A stretch of DNA of 64,000 nucleotides from JAGWAJ01 sp965215155 (GTDB taxonomy: Bacteria > Acidobacteriota > Vicinamibacteria > Vicinamibacterales > UBA8438). The stretch spans positions 3,224,001 through 3,288,000 of the forward strand of contig CBDCCY010000004.1 in NCBI GenBank assembly GCA_965215155.1, read 5' to 3'. Numbering within the stretch: position 1 is the first letter of the stretch; each line of letters starts with the position of its first letter. The position numbers were made by a program, and so were the translations under genes. Under the pieces are notes generated by a model. The model made no database searches and was not told where the DNA came from. It saw only the letters and a list, made by a program, of their open reading frames with translations. Of this stretch, positions 11,001-19,186 are shown in pieces.

Positions 11001-11098
11001 GGTTCAAGCTCGGCGAACGGTATGAGTACGGATGCGGGGACCGGGGGGGCCTGGAGTGCCTCACCCAGCTTCACTTCAGTATCGGGCAGGCGTTCTAG
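8084..11098 (+). CDS. BamA/TamA-family outer-membrane assembly protein
   Basis: 1004-residue protein with an N-terminal hydrophobic segment, a run of POTRA-like repeats (about residues 45-600) and a C-terminal surface-antigen beta-barrel: FSFGQVLDTRDNPFDPTRGG, the RFFAGGDTSVRGF signature near residue 870, and a terminal strand ending in phenylalanine (HFSIGQAF). It inserts or helps insert beta-barrel proteins into the outer membrane. There are more POTRA repeats than the three of classic TamA, so BamA-like is equally possible; overlap with tamB favours TamA. Residues 17-49 carry a tandem duplication (GELVGQR appears twice). Confidence 0.9.
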   Translation: MRSDAGRAGLVAAACLAMLAVAGPAAARIGELVGQRAVAGPAAAQVGELVGQRVVAVDFVSDGRPADDPAAAELVETRIGEPLAMRQVRESLTHLYSTGRYGGVRVEATPRPGGVALRYVLPPLAVIERVRFRGALGVPAGDLELAVRQAFGDAFGAEAVDPLVGVLRAYLRRRGFFRPRIEASVPADGPRGELRIDLDAGRRAVVERVPISGISSPTRNRRLLERLQLRRGLPYDGARLDRRLSEYEAELRAEGYYEARVSHDVEERDEGRTVNVLLSVRRGPRVTVAFAGDAVPGGNAADLVTIEREATVNEDLLEDDGRRIVEHLQRLGYRDADVTHARSVAGDELSIVFTVVRGPVYRLADIVFGGNEAVDTATLEPLVGVGVGDLLVVADVERGLDAIVEHYHRLGFATADAVPVFTPVAAGNGSASVEVACRVEVAEGERTSIRSVTFDGVTAWPPGALESNLGASVGSPYYGPQVEADRLAVLTRYLNEGYERAVVTVERRFADDLREVDLVFRVREGRQVLVEHVLVVGNERVTAEAVRREIPIAPGTPLGLDDIAETRRRLNALGIFRRIDVREFSHGPRDRRDVIIEVEEAPATQVAYGGGLEGSQRLRRRTGAAGSRAVEDIELAPRGFFEIGRRNLFGGNRSLDFFTRASFRRKNDPADPELAQRTTTLGFNEYRVLGTYREPRTFGLGWDVLVQGFVEQAIRPGFDLSSRGGIAQFTRQVSPTLRTTAGYRFGMNDTSNEELSREDSDIVDRLFPDVRLSTFSFGQVLDTRDNPFDPTRGGTLGIDAEVALRAVGSQVGFAKTFVQGFIYRTVAGMSRLVFAGGGRLGLAWKFPHYVAGSPGDPLTELPLIDPGLPISERFFAGGDTSVRGFAFDRLGRPFDRKGGTIDRTGFPLGGHAMVILNSELRIRLTPAIGIVTFLDAGNVYHRVRYLDLRQLRGGAGFGLRYASPIGPIRVELGFKLGERYEYGCGDRGGLECLTQLHFSIGQAF

Positions 11099-11135
11099 GA
11101 GTCTGCGGCGCAGGACGGCGCGGACTCCTGGCGGG

Positions 11136-11846
11136 TTGGCTGGGCACCAGGCGGAGCCGTCCGGCGACGAACGGCGGGCCAGGTCGCCGGGGACGTTCGC
11201 CCCTGCGGCCCGCGGCACCCGCGCGCTGGTGGCCGCCGGCGCGCTGGTGGCCGTCGGCGCGCTCGCGACACCTTTGTCGGTTGCGGCGCAGACGCTCGAT
11301 CGCATTCTCGCGGTCGTCGCCGGCCACGTCATCACCGCCTCCGACGTCCGGGCCTTCCTCGAGCTGGGGCTGGCCGAGGTGGACGGGGAGACGGCCGACG
11401 CCGAGCGGCGCGTGCTCGACCACCTGATCGATCGGCGCCTGGTGCTCGACGAGGCCGACCGCTTGCTGACGGCGGATCCACCTCCGGAGCGCATCGAGGC
11501 GGCGCTCGACGACGTCGTCGCGCGGTTTCCGGACCGGGATGCGTTCGAGGGGCTCCTCGCGCGCACGGGGCTCTCGCTTGCCGATCTACGCCAGATCCTG
11601 CGCGACGAAGCCCGGCGGGAATCCTATCTCCGGGGCCGGTTCGGCGCTCCCGGACCTTCGGAGGGCGAGCTGCGCGCCTACTACGAGGAGCGCGCGGAGG
11701 AGTTTCGGGAAGGCGGGCGTCCGCTGTCCTTCGAGGAGGCGCGCGACGAGGTTCGGCGGCGCATGGCGACGCCGCGCGACGCGGCGATCGAGGACTGGAT
11801 CGCGGGCCTGGAGCGGCGAGCCCCGATCGCGCGCTTCGATCCGTAG
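11136..11846 (+). CDS. SurA-like periplasmic chaperone, no PPIase domain
   Basis: About 236 residues with a signal-like stretch (ALVAVGALATPLSVAAQ) followed by the SurA N-terminal signature LDRILAVVAGHVITASDVRA and LDHLIDRRLVLDEADR, then the helical core and a C-terminal helix. No parvulin domain is present, so this is the chaperone part only. The start is uncertain: no ATG lies in frame after the preceding gene; the TTG at 11136 and the GTG at 11229 are the candidates. It sits directly after the BamA-family gene, matching a role in guiding outer-membrane proteins. Confidence 0.72.
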   Translation: MAGHQAEPSGDERRARSPGTFAPAARGTRALVAAGALVAVGALATPLSVAAQTLDRILAVVAGHVITASDVRAFLELGLAEVDGETADAERRVLDHLIDRRLVLDEADRLLTADPPPERIEAALDDVVARFPDRDAFEGLLARTGLSLADLRQILRDEARRESYLRGRFGAPGPSEGELRAYYEERAEEFREGGRPLSFEEARDEVRRRMATPRDAAIEDWIAGLERRAPIARFDP

Positions 11847-11923
11847 GAGTAACGCCGGACTTCCGGCGGCCGGTCGCGGCCGACCCGCGCTCGGGCGGGA
11901 TGCGCGCGGTACTCCGGCGGGCC

Positions 11924-12817
11924 TCAACGGCTCCCCGCCGCGGCGAGCGCCAGCAGGATCTCGGCGACGTTGAAACCGGCGTGGCTCACCATTGGGGCGA
12001 CGGCGCTGCGCCGGATGAGGTAGATGGCCCCCCACCCCGCGCCGAGCAGGCCCGTCAGGATGGCGGCGTCCCAACCCTGGATCTGGTGGCCCAGGCCGAA
12101 GGCGGTGCTGAAGAGGACCAGGCCGAGCCAGCCGCCCCCGAGGTACTGCTCGAAGCGGCGCAGGATGAATGCGCGCTGCAGCTCCTCGCGGATGCCGCCC
12201 GCCACGACGGCGACCACGAGGAACAGCGCCACGCGCCCCGGCGTGTCGAGCAGCGATTCGAACGGATTCTCCGGGACGTTGCGCAGACCGGCCGCGAGCC
12301 AGCCGAGCAGCGTGGTCCCTGCGATCACCCCGGCGACCAGGGCGGGAACCAGGAGCAGCCCGAAGCGCGCCTCGAGGCGCGGCGACCGGCCCCCCAGGAC
12401 GAGCTCCCGCAGCGACTCGCCGCGAGCCCGCAGAAAGAAGCCGATCAGCCCGAGCACCAGAACGGCATCGACCAGCGACAGCGTCACCACGTAGCCGAAC
12501 GACAGGTTGCCCGCGTCGCCCGTCGCCCGCAACCCGATGATCGCCAGCGCGGCGCCCAGCAGCAACTGGGTCGGAAAGCCCGAGCAGAGCGCCACTTCGA
12601 GCACGGCCTGGGCGCGGGAGGACCCCGGGGCCGCGACCGCCGCCGCGTCCTCCAGATGGCCCGATGGATCTTCACGACGGTCTGATCCAGACGGCTCAGT
12701 GTCAGGCAGCGAGCGTGCGCTGACAGCCGCCCGCACGACGTCCGGCGGCGGAGAATCGAGCTGGCGGGCAACCATCGAGGGCGGCCGGGCGTCGTTGGCC
12801 ACGCGAGACTGTGGCAC
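11924..12817 (-). CDS. CPBP-family intramembrane metalloprotease
   Basis: 297 residues. A low-complexity N-terminal ~65 residues is followed by about seven hydrophobic helices. The three conserved CPBP/Abi motifs are present: EExxxR as GIREELQRAF, FxxxH as FGLGH and a late HxxxN as HAGFN. These correspond to the Rce1-type glutamate protease active site. The substrate is unknown. It converges with the SurA-like gene, with 77 bp between the stops. Start choice is open: Met1 or Met15. Confidence 0.82.
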   Translation of the reverse strand: MPQSRVANDARPPSMVARQLDSPPPDVVRAAVSARSLPDTEPSGSDRREDPSGHLEDAAAVAAPGSSRAQAVLEVALCSGFPTQLLLGAALAIIGLRATGDAGNLSFGYVVTLSLVDAVLVLGLIGFFLRARGESLRELVLGGRSPRLEARFGLLLVPALVAGVIAGTTLLGWLAAGLRNVPENPFESLLDTPGRVALFLVVAVVAGGIREELQRAFILRRFEQYLGGGWLGLVLFSTAFGLGHQIQGWDAAILTGLLGAGWGAIYLIRRSAVAPMVSHAGFNVAEILLALAAAGSR

Positions 12818-12854
12818 GAGGGTGCGTGGATGGTCAATCGGAAGACGCGTAGTG

Positions 12855-13137
12855 TCTCAGTTTGGCGTTGAGCCCGCGGCCGGTACGTTGGTCGTCCGAC
12901 TTCTCGGGCGTCGGCGCGTCTCGCGTCGATCAGGCTCACGATCCAATCCATATCGCGCAGGTTGTCTGTCAGGCCGGCAGCCATCGCCGGACTCACCCGC
13001 CGCGTCTTGTGGATCCGGCAAGTTGTAGAGTCCTTCGGCACGCCGTAGACCTTGACCAGCTTGGCGCAATCCACGTCGGCCCCGAAGGCGTTCGCAACAG
13101 CGCCTCGTAGAGCGCCAGCCCGTCCGACGAGTTGCAC
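12855..13137 (-). pseudogene. IS1-like DDE transposase remnant
   Basis: The minus strand encodes pieces typical of the C-terminal part of IS1-like DDE transposases: AFGADVDCAKLVKVYG, then CRIHKTRRVSPAMAAGL and LRDMDWIVSLIDAR. The stretch normally lying between these blocks is missing, there is no N-terminal half, and no terminal repeats are seen. It is a decayed fragment marking the start of a mobile-element-rich stretch. Confidence 0.7.
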
Positions 13138-13251
13138 GCGGTGCGACCCTCGTCACGCTCGACGGCGAGCACGGTACGAACACACGAGCCACAGCTACGA
13201 GGCGCCGGCGGACTTGGTGGCCCGCATCGAGCGTCTTGAGGGACGAACCCG

Positions 13252-13428
13252 ATGCCCGTGACCGAACGCATCTGCCCCATGTGCCAGGAGAAGGTCGCCG
13301 TCTGGACCAAAGACGCGGACGACCAGAAGCCGCAGTCGGGTCACTGCCCGCACTGCCACATCACGCTCAAGTTCGAGCACCGGACTTCCTTCGCGGTCAG
13401 CGCCCGCTCAAGGGCGGTTCGGTCGTGA
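13252..13428 (+). CDS. Small double-CxxC zinc-ribbon protein
   Basis: A 58-residue open frame with two cysteine pairs, CPMCQ and CPHCH, about 26 residues apart, plus a histidine-rich second knuckle; this is a plausible zinc ribbon. Codon use matches its neighbours. Function cannot be assigned. It lies between an IS1-like remnant and an IS3-disrupted gene and may itself be relict. Confidence 0.5.
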   Translation: MPVTERICPMCQEKVAVWTKDADDQKPQSGHCPHCHITLKFEHRTSFAVSARSRAVRS

Positions 13429-13787
13429 GGATCGACCCATGCTAACGAGGTAGGATCCGGGCCAGCGCACTAAGGTAGGGTGATTGGATCGCGGGCTAGC
13501 CATCACCGCCGCTCGCGGTCCGCGTCCCGCGCCAGCCGCGCTCACGGGCAGCGACCTGGGCCGGGTCGTTCGCGTTGTTATGGGCCAGCGGCACCCGCCC
13601 CGGATCCTGGTCTCCGGTCAACGCGAGGACCGCGAACACGCAGGCGATCCCGACAACTGAGGTGGTCCCGGTCGTTTGGACCATTCGAGGGCTTCGTTAA
13701 GGTGTATTCCGGTTGCGAACCGCGCCCTCGTCGTCTGTCTGGTATCTGATCATAGATGATGATGAGCTGTGGGAATCTTGCGGCCTC

Positions 13788-14111
13788 ATGAGTGAGTCCG
13801 CGAAGCGCGGCGGCGAGCCCCGGGAGGGGGTCCGGGGGAGGGGACGAAAGCGCCGCGGCGACTGGCGCACGAAGCACCTGCGGGCCTGCCTGCTCTGCGG
13901 TCGGGTATGGCGTCCTGGACGACGCCGGACCTGTCCCGTCTGCCACGTCGACCGCTCACCGCCGGAGTCGTGCTCGGTTTCGGACCGAAGATGCCGAGCG
14001 TGTTCTCGGCCGTGGTCGAGCTCGTTGATCCCCTGCTCGATGCCGAACATGCGGTGCACGAAGGGGGGCCGCCTTCGGAGGCTTCCCTCTCCTTGCAGCA
14101 CCGTAACGTAA
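13788..14111 (+). CDS. Possible cargo ORF inside the IS3 element
   Basis: A 107-residue frame opposite in direction to the transposase, with a cysteine arrangement LRACLLCGRVWRPGRRRTC then PVC that could form a zinc ribbon. The C-terminal half is low-complexity and arginine/serine-rich, so this may be chance. It is listed because the 580-bp segment it occupies lies within the duplicated-target boundaries of the IS and needs some explanation. Confidence 0.22.
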   Translation: MSESAKRGGEPREGVRGRGRKRRGDWRTKHLRACLLCGRVWRPGRRRTCPVCHVDRSPPESCSVSDRRCRACSRPWSSSLIPCSMPNMRCTKGGRLRRLPSPCSTVT

Positions 14112-14289
14112 CGGCGACGGGACGCTGGCAGCGCCGCCTGACGGCGAGGGCTGTCAGCTCCAGGCCGGCGGTCGAGCACCCTGTGCGTCTTCTCGCCGAG
14201 CCGGCAGCCTTCGCCCTGGATGCCGAGCGGCGTCACCTGGACCATCCGCCGGTCGAGCGCGTCCAAAGCGCTGCACGCCGCTGACATGT

Positions 14290-15149
14290 TCACGCTGCAC
14301 GCTCCTCGCCGTAGGCCTCGGCCGGCGTGCGACCCCCGAGTGCCGAGTGCGGACGTACGTCGCTGTAGAACGTCATCCAGGCCCCGACCACCCGCTCGGC
14401 CTCGAACCCGTCGACCAACTCGTGCAGGTACACCGCTTCGTACTTCAGCGACCGCCACAGCCGCTCGATAAAGACGTTGTCCAGGCACCGCCCGCGGCCG
14501 TCCATCGAGCAACGCGCCCCCGCCGCCAGCACCCGCTCGGTGAACGCCGCGCTGGTAAACTGCGCTCCCTGATCGGTGTTGAAGATCTCGGGCGTGCCCG
14601 TCCGAAGCGCCGCTTCCAGCGCCTCGATGCAGAAGCCGGTGTCCATCGTGTTCGACAGTCGCCAGGCCAGCACGTGACGGCTGGCCCAGTCCATGACCGC
14701 GACCAGGTACAGGAAGCCCGCCGTCACCGGGATGTAGGTGATGTCGGCGCACCAGACCTGGTCCGGGCGCTCTATCGTCAGCTCTCGAAGCAGATACGGA
14801 TAGATGCGGTGACCCGGCTGCGCGGCGCTCGTGCGCGGCTTGCGGTAGACCGCTTCCAGCCCCATCAGACACATCAGCCGGCGGACCCGGCGCCGCCCCA
14901 CCGACACGCCCTCGCGTCCCAGGTGGCGCGCCATCTGCCGGCTACCGTAGAACGGGTACTGCAGCGACAATTCGTCCATCCGCCGCATCAAGGCCAAGTT
15001 CTCCGCGCGCTCTTCCCGCGGCGTGTAGTACACCGACGAGCGGTTGATGCCGAGCAACGCGCACTGGCGCCGGATGCTCAACTCGCCGCCCCGCTCGACC
15101 AGTTCCAGGCGTGCGGCGCGGCTCAGCGTTGCAAGCCGCGCAGAAAAAA
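14290..15149 (-). CDS. IS3 transposase OrfB (rve integrase core), by frameshift
   Basis: The catalytic half of the IS3 transposase: a helix-turn-helix HTH_21 region (SIRRQCALLGINRSSVYY), then the DDE core with WCADITYIP (first Asp), FNTDQGAQFTS (second Asp) and a C-terminal Glu region HSALGGRTPAEAY. It is expressed by -1 frameshifting from orfA on the run of seven T at 15144-15150 (minus strand), where both frames read through a Phe-Phe pair. The gene appears intact. Confidence 0.85.
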
Positions 15150-15410
15150 ATCCCGCTCCACCGTCAACTCGCCGATCTTCGCGTGCAAGTCCCGGATCGT
15201 CGCCTCGTGCTCGGAGTCGCGAGATGCTCTGCCGCCAGCGAAGACATCCTCCAGCCCGTCGACCGCCTGGCGCTTCCACGCGCCCACCTGGTTCGGATGA
15301 ACCTCGTGCTTGGCCGCGATCGCCTGCACCGTGCGGTCCCCGCGCAGCGCCTCGAGCGCCACGCGTTTCTTGAAGTTCGCGGTGAACTGCCGCCGTCGTC
15401 TCGTCGTCAT
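15123..15410 (-). CDS. IS3 transposase OrfA
   Basis: 95-residue helix-turn-helix protein of the IS3 OrfA type (RRRRQFTANFKKRVALEAL, then VQAIAAKHEVHPNQVGAWK) with a C-terminal leucine-zipper-like stretch that ends over the slippery T7 run. It binds the terminal repeats and is the N-terminal half of the OrfAB fusion. Confidence 0.87.
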   Translation of the reverse strand: MTTRRRRQFTANFKKRVALEALRGDRTVQAIAAKHEVHPNQVGAWKRQAVDGLEDVFAGGRASRDSEHEATIRDLHAKIGELTVERDFFLRGLQR

Positions 15411-15750
15411 CCCAGTGCCTCCTCCAGGCTCTGGAATACACCTTAGCCAGTGGTCCGAAAAAGCGGGACCACCTCAAACGACGCCACCGATGGCGAAGTA
15501 TCCGCGGCGGCTAGGGTGGCTCCCCCGGCCCCGACCGGAATTGGCCATCGGGCCGGATGCCACTCAGGACGCACGTGTAGCGTGCGAGCTCCCGCCTATT
15601 CCCCGCTGGCGCCGGTGTCGTATTCGGCGAGCGGCCCGATGTCGGGCCACGCGCATCCTGAGTGCGGGTGTGTTCTACGGCGCCGCGGCAGGTCCCCAAG
15701 AGACAGGGATCGGAACGCCGCGAAGCGCCCACAGGGAGGGAACCGAGGCA

Positions 15751-15939
15751 ATGCCGAAAACAGATCGATACACAACGCCGGGGCCAGAAGATCACGATGA
15801 TCGTCCGAGGCTACGACGCCGACGCGGACCTGGGGAGATTCCCGATTGGGATCTCCACGTCGAACTCTCCGCCGAGGAGGCGGCGGAACTGGCAGCCCGC
15901 CTGGCGGAACTGGCCAGGGCCATCGTTCCGGAAGGGTAG
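15751..15939 (+). CDS. Small hypothetical protein
   Basis: 62-residue frame with a purine-rich ribosome-binding sequence (GGGAGGG about 10 bases upstream). The N-terminus is charged and the C-terminus is a clear amphipathic alanine/glutamate/leucine helix (VELSAEEAAELAARLAELAR). No family recognised. It lies in the otherwise empty ~515 bp between the IS3-split gene and the HNH fragment. Confidence 0.35.
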   Translation: MPKTDRYTTPGPEDHDDRPRLRRRRGPGEIPDWDLHVELSAEEAAELAARLAELARAIVPEG

Positions 15940-16063
15940 GCGTCCCCTTGGCTAGCCAGCGACGCATTTGCCCAGAGTAGCCCACCGCCCAGGTTGAGTG
16001 TCGCTTGACACCATCAGCGCCACCCGGCCGGTCGCTTCCGCGGCCGTCCGCCGGAGGCGCGGC

Positions 16064-16351
16064 TCAGTCCGCGGGCCGCTCGCCCCGCGGGCGCCACAGC
16101 ACGCTGAGTGCCCAGTCCAGGTCCAACCGCTCCCCCTGCCAGGCCGGCGTCGCCGTCCGCGCGTCGATCCCGATCCCCGCCGCCGCCAGCCGGGCGTTCG
16201 TCGGGCCGAGCGCCGGCCCGGCCCAGACGGGCGCCGGCGGGGCCTCCACTAGCGGCCGCCCGTCCGGTCGCAGGAAGCGCACGTCCCCGGCGGCGTCGAG
16301 CGTGACGCGGAAGCCCTCCTCGTGCACCGCCCGGTGGTGCCGGCGGCAGAG
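16064..16351 (-). pseudogene. C-terminal piece of split DUF222/HNH endonuclease gene
   Basis: On the minus strand this reads CLCRRHHRAVHEEGFRV and ends in a region with TPAWQGERLDLDWA typical of DUF222/HNH proteins after the HNH box. It lacks everything before the last HNH histidines. The missing N-terminal portion is at 41577-43072, same strand, ending ...NLVLLCR. Joining the two through the shared CGGCAGAG (CTCTGCCG on the coding strand) restores NLVLLCRRHHRAVHEEGF in frame. The split is caused by element 0. Confidence 0.85.
16344..16351. repeat. Left attachment core of element 0
   Basis: CGGCAGAG, identical to 41577-41584. Deleting the sequence between the two copies restores the HNH gene frame exactly. 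The element 0 integrase starts 150 bp inside. Confidence 0.8.
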
Positions 16352-16501
16352 GCAACACCATCCCTCGATCTACCCGCGTCCAGCCGCGCCCGTATGTGTC
16401 GCTAAGTGACTGATGTTTATGGGTATTACTGCTCGTCTCGTCGGATCGAGCGAATCATCGCGTCGCATCATGTCCGCCCGCATCGCGTATATGATTAGGG
16501 A

Positions 16502-17258
16502 ATGGATAATGTGAAGCTGCAGCCTCCACAACCACGTCGAACCAAGCCCAGGGGCCGACACCCCCACAACCGGCTCGCCGCCGTCTTCGTCCGCTCCGCG
16601 CCCGTCGGCCGCCACGCTGACGGCAACGGTCTCTACCTCTACGTCCAGCGCACGGGCACCCGCAGCTGGGTCCAACGCCTCGTCATCCGCGGCCGCAAAC
16701 GCGAGCTCGGACTCGGCAGCGTCCACCTGGTGTCGCTCGCCGAAGCCCGCGAGCAGGCCCGCGCCAACCGCAAGCTCGCCCGCGCCGGCGGCGACCCCCT
16801 GGTCGAGAAGCGCCGCCTGGAGCCGTGCCCACCTTCGCCGAGGCCGCCGCCACCGTGGTCGAGCAGAAGCGGGCCGGCTGGCGCAGCCCCAGAGCGCCGG
16901 CCGACTGGCTCGGCAGCCTCGAGCGCTACGCCTTCCCGCGCATCGGAAGCCGGCCCGTCTCCGAGGTGTCGAGCGCCGACCTGCTGGCGGTCCTCACGCC
17001 CATCTGGCACGTGAAGTCGGACACGGCCCGGCGCCTGCGCCAGCGCATCGGCGCGGTGTTGGAATGGAGCATCGCCATGGAGCACAGGACCGACAACCCC
17101 TGTGACCGCATCGGGCCGGTGCTCGGCCCGCAACGCGACATCGTGCGCCACATGCGGGCCTTGCCCCACCAGGACGTGGCGGCGGCGCTCGAGACGGTCC
17201 GGGCGTCTAGAGCGACGCCGGCGGTCAAGCTCGCGTTCGAGTTCCTGGTCGTGACCGC
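16502..17258 (+). pseudogene. Element 0 tyrosine integrase, piece 1 of 3
   Basis: Starts MDNVKLQPPQPRRTKPRG and follows the P4-type integrase layout: arm-binding domain (HADGNGLYLYV, LGLGSVHLVSLAEARE) then the core-binding domain (MPTFAEAAATVVEQKR, LERYAFPRIG). A +1-type frameshift lies near 16810-16825. The frame runs to FEFLVVTA, just before the first catalytic arginine, and then enters element 1. It is closely similar to the intact integrase of element 1. Confidence 0.85.
17252..17258. repeat. Left attachment core of element 1
   Basis: TGACCGC, repeated at 27034-27040. Joining at this repeat restores the integrase frame as FLVVTAARSGEVR. Confidence 0.7.
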
Positions 17259-17500
17259 TCTGCCGCATGACTCTTATAAGTTGCTCTAATATAATGTATT
17301 ACTTGGCAGTAGCCGCTCCTGTTCCCCGTGGTCTACCCCTCAATTTAACCGGGACTGCATTGCACCTCGAACGCCGGCCGCGGACCGGTCAGGATTCTGA
17401 CGTGCCGTTGTCGCGGGCCATGCTCAATGCCTGCGAGATCGTGTTCGATCCGAAGCGATGTTTGCGGTACGCGGGTTGGTGACCCCAAGGGCAAATGAGG

Positions 17501-17521
17501 CCGCGGCCATTGTGGCCGCGG
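17501..17521. other. 9-bp-stem hairpin upstream of the cas operon
   Basis: CCGCGGCCA, a 3-base loop, then TGGCCGCGG. It lies in the ~455-bp gene-free stretch between the left end of element 1 and the cas operon; no T-run follows, so a terminator is uncertain. The rest of that stretch shows no recognisable gene. Confidence 0.4.
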
Positions 17522-17714
17522 AAAGAGATCCCGTCGGACGGCCCAGAGTCCCGGGACCACGGCAGCACTTCAATGCAGCCGCTCTTCATTTCGAGCGGAG
17601 TTAGGTGCTCTCCAGGAGATTCTACATCGTTTGCTGCTGTTGTACCGGGGTCGTGTTATGCTGTCGCTCGGCTTCGCGGCATCGCGTAGCGCCGATCTCT
17701 TGAGAGGAGGATAC

Positions 17715-17912
17715 GTGACTACGCTCACGATTATGCACTCGTGGACGCATTCGGAAACCATTCAGACTCGCGTCGAGCTGTCGAGCGACGATCCAATGGA
17801 GCGGAACGTCACGCCGCCGCCCGCGCCGCGCCGTCCGAGCGTCTCGACCTGGAGCCCGCTCCTGCGCGGGATCGCCGCCGCAACCCCCGACTCGACGGAC
17901 GACGGACGATGA
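17715..17912 (+). CDS. Small ORF translationally coupled to csb1
   Basis: GTG-started frame of 65 codons preceded by a strong ribosome-binding sequence (GAGAGGAGG, 4 bases before the start). Its stop overlaps the csb1 start as ATGA. The sequence begins MTTLTIMHSWTHSETIQTR and has a proline-rich middle; it matches no Cas family I know. The strong signal and the four-base overlap suggest a genuine first gene of the operon, either a small protein or a leader that sets csb1 translation. Confidence 0.5.
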   Translation: MTTLTIMHSWTHSETIQTRVELSSDDPMERNVTPPPAPRRPSVSTWSPLLRGIAAATPDSTDDGR

Positions 17913-19186
17913 GTGTGAGACTGACCGTCTCCTCGTTGCACGACGCGATCGCGCGCCACGCCGCGATCCGCCGGATCAGCCGCCTCCAGCCAGTCGGTGG
18001 GGCCGGCGACAAGGTTTTTCCACCGACCTATCCCGCGGCCCGGCGCGGCGAGGCGCCGCGGCACGTGTTCGAACGGCGCAGGGTAGACGGCCGGGAAGCG
18101 TGGTGCGTGCTCATCGACAGCGTTCAGAGCCAAGCGAACCGGCTGGAAGAAGCACTGCTGGCCGCTGCCGAACGCGATGGCCTGCCGCTGCCGTACGTGA
18201 CGGTGGACTTCCGCAATGCCGGCCTCGATCCGCTGGAACGGATCACGTCCCTCGACGCGCCGCATCGGGTCTATGACGCGATCCTGCGCGACAGCCTGCG
18301 GGATGACGAACCCTTCATGCAGAGCAAAGCGGGGCGTCGCCTCGCGGAGGCCACATCGGCGGACGCGACAGCGCTGCTGGAGATCTCGCCGACGGCGCTG
18401 CTGTTCGGGGCATGGCACAGCCAAGGAGAGGGCGGAGGACTCGGCGCGAAGTTTCCGCGGGCGCTGGTCTCGGAAATCATGGGAATCGACGCGCCCGTGG
18501 ATGAGGTCGTTGCGAACCAGCGGACCGGCGAGACGGAGCCGCGCACGGCGGGCCAACGAACCGGCAGTCGGATCGATCCGTTGGGCGTGCAGAAGAACGT
18601 CAAGATCTACCGCTCCGCTCAGGACGACAAGGATTGGACGCCACAGGAAGCCAAAGCTGCTCGCAACCAAGCCGGGCCGATTCTGTTCTCGCGCAAGAGA
18701 GGCGACAAGGCGGGCAAGCCGTCGGTCATCAATCACGGCAACGTCACGCCCTCCGTTGAACCTCTTGGGGTGACCTGCGCTTACGCCGAACACCGAGCCG
18801 TCATCACGCTGGCCGGGCTGCGGCGGCTGCGCTTCGGCGGCGATATCCGCGACGCTGCTGGGCGGGCGCTGATCGCCGCGTTGGGCCTCGTGGCGCTGGC
18901 CGAGCAGGATGCCTGCGGATATGCCCTGCGGTCACGCTGCGATCTGGTCTGCGACGGCCCGGCACCGCTGGAATTGGTTCGAGCCGACGGGGCGACCGAT
19001 ACCATCGAAGTGGATCGCGAACAGGCACGGGCGCTCTACGGGGAGGCCTATAGCCAAGCCGCGTCGGCCGGATTCCGGTTCGAGTCGATCACGCTGAAGC
19101 CGCAGGACAAGCTGATCGAGGTCGTCAAGCGCAGCCGCGAGTTGGCTCTGGAAGGCGCGGGCGGCGAAGCGGATGACGAGGACTGA
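17909..19186 (+). CDS. csb1: Type I-G CRISPR protein Csb1 (Cas7 family)
   Basis: 425-residue backbone subunit of the type I-G (formerly I-U) Cascade, family GSU0053. Hallmarks are LQPVGGAGDKVFPPTYP near residue 26, the VLIDSVQSQANRLEEAL segment near residue 68, the SLDAPHRVYDAILRDSL block and LLFGAWHSQGEGGGLGAKFPR with ALVSEIMGI. Csb1 copies polymerise along the crRNA. The start is the ATG overlapping the small upstream ORF; the stop overlaps csb2 by one base. Length matches the family. Confidence 0.9.
   Translation: MSVRLTVSSLHDAIARHAAIRRISRLQPVGGAGDKVFPPTYPAARRGEAPRHVFERRRVDGREAWCVLIDSVQSQANRLEEALLAAAERDGLPLPYVTVDFRNAGLDPLERITSLDAPHRVYDAILRDSLRDDEPFMQSKAGRRLAEATSADATALLEISPTALLFGAWHSQGEGGGLGAKFPRALVSEIMGIDAPVDEVVANQRTGETEPRTAGQRTGSRIDPLGVQKNVKIYRSAQDDKDWTPQEAKAARNQAGPILFSRKRGDKAGKPSVINHGNVTPSVEPLGVTCAYAEHRAVITLAGLRRLRFGGDIRDAAGRALIAALGLVALAEQDACGYALRSRCDLVCDGPAPLELVRADGATDTIEVDREQARALYGEAYSQAASAGFRFESITLKPQDKLIEVVKRSRELALEGAGGEADDED

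Larger units (their letters stand above)
13658..15476 (-). mobile_element. IS3-family insertion sequence, oversized (1819 bp)
   Basis: The ends are imperfect inverted repeats beginning TGAGGTGGTCCCG on both sides, with further matching blocks (GGACCA, TAAGGTGTATTCC) inside, flanked by a direct AAC on each side (13655-13657 and 15477-15479), the 3-bp duplication usual for IS3. It carries orfA and orfB on the minus strand. About 580 bp of extra sequence lies between the end of orfB and the right-hand terminal repeat of the element (its low-coordinate side), making it longer than the usual 1.2-1.5 kb. Confidence 0.88.
13496..15548 (-). pseudogene. Small single-pass membrane protein gene interrupted by IS3
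   Basis: Removing the IS3 element and one copy of its 3-bp duplication joins 15548-15477 to 13654-13496 in one frame of about 77 codons. The restored protein begins MANSGRGRGSHPSRRGYF, has one hydrophobic helix built exactly across the junction (AIGGVV then VGIACVFAVLAL) and a hydrophilic tail. That the junction restores an uninterrupted transmembrane helix supports the reconstruction. Function unknown. Confidence 0.6.

Noticed and set aside
7991..11566. Long minus-strand open frame (1191 codons) opposite the BamA-family gene
   Set aside because: Same antisense effect; the plus strand holds POTRA and barrel motifs.
18216..18773. Alternative plus-strand frame within csb1
   Set aside because: Arginine-rich shadow with no motifs, fully inside csb1.
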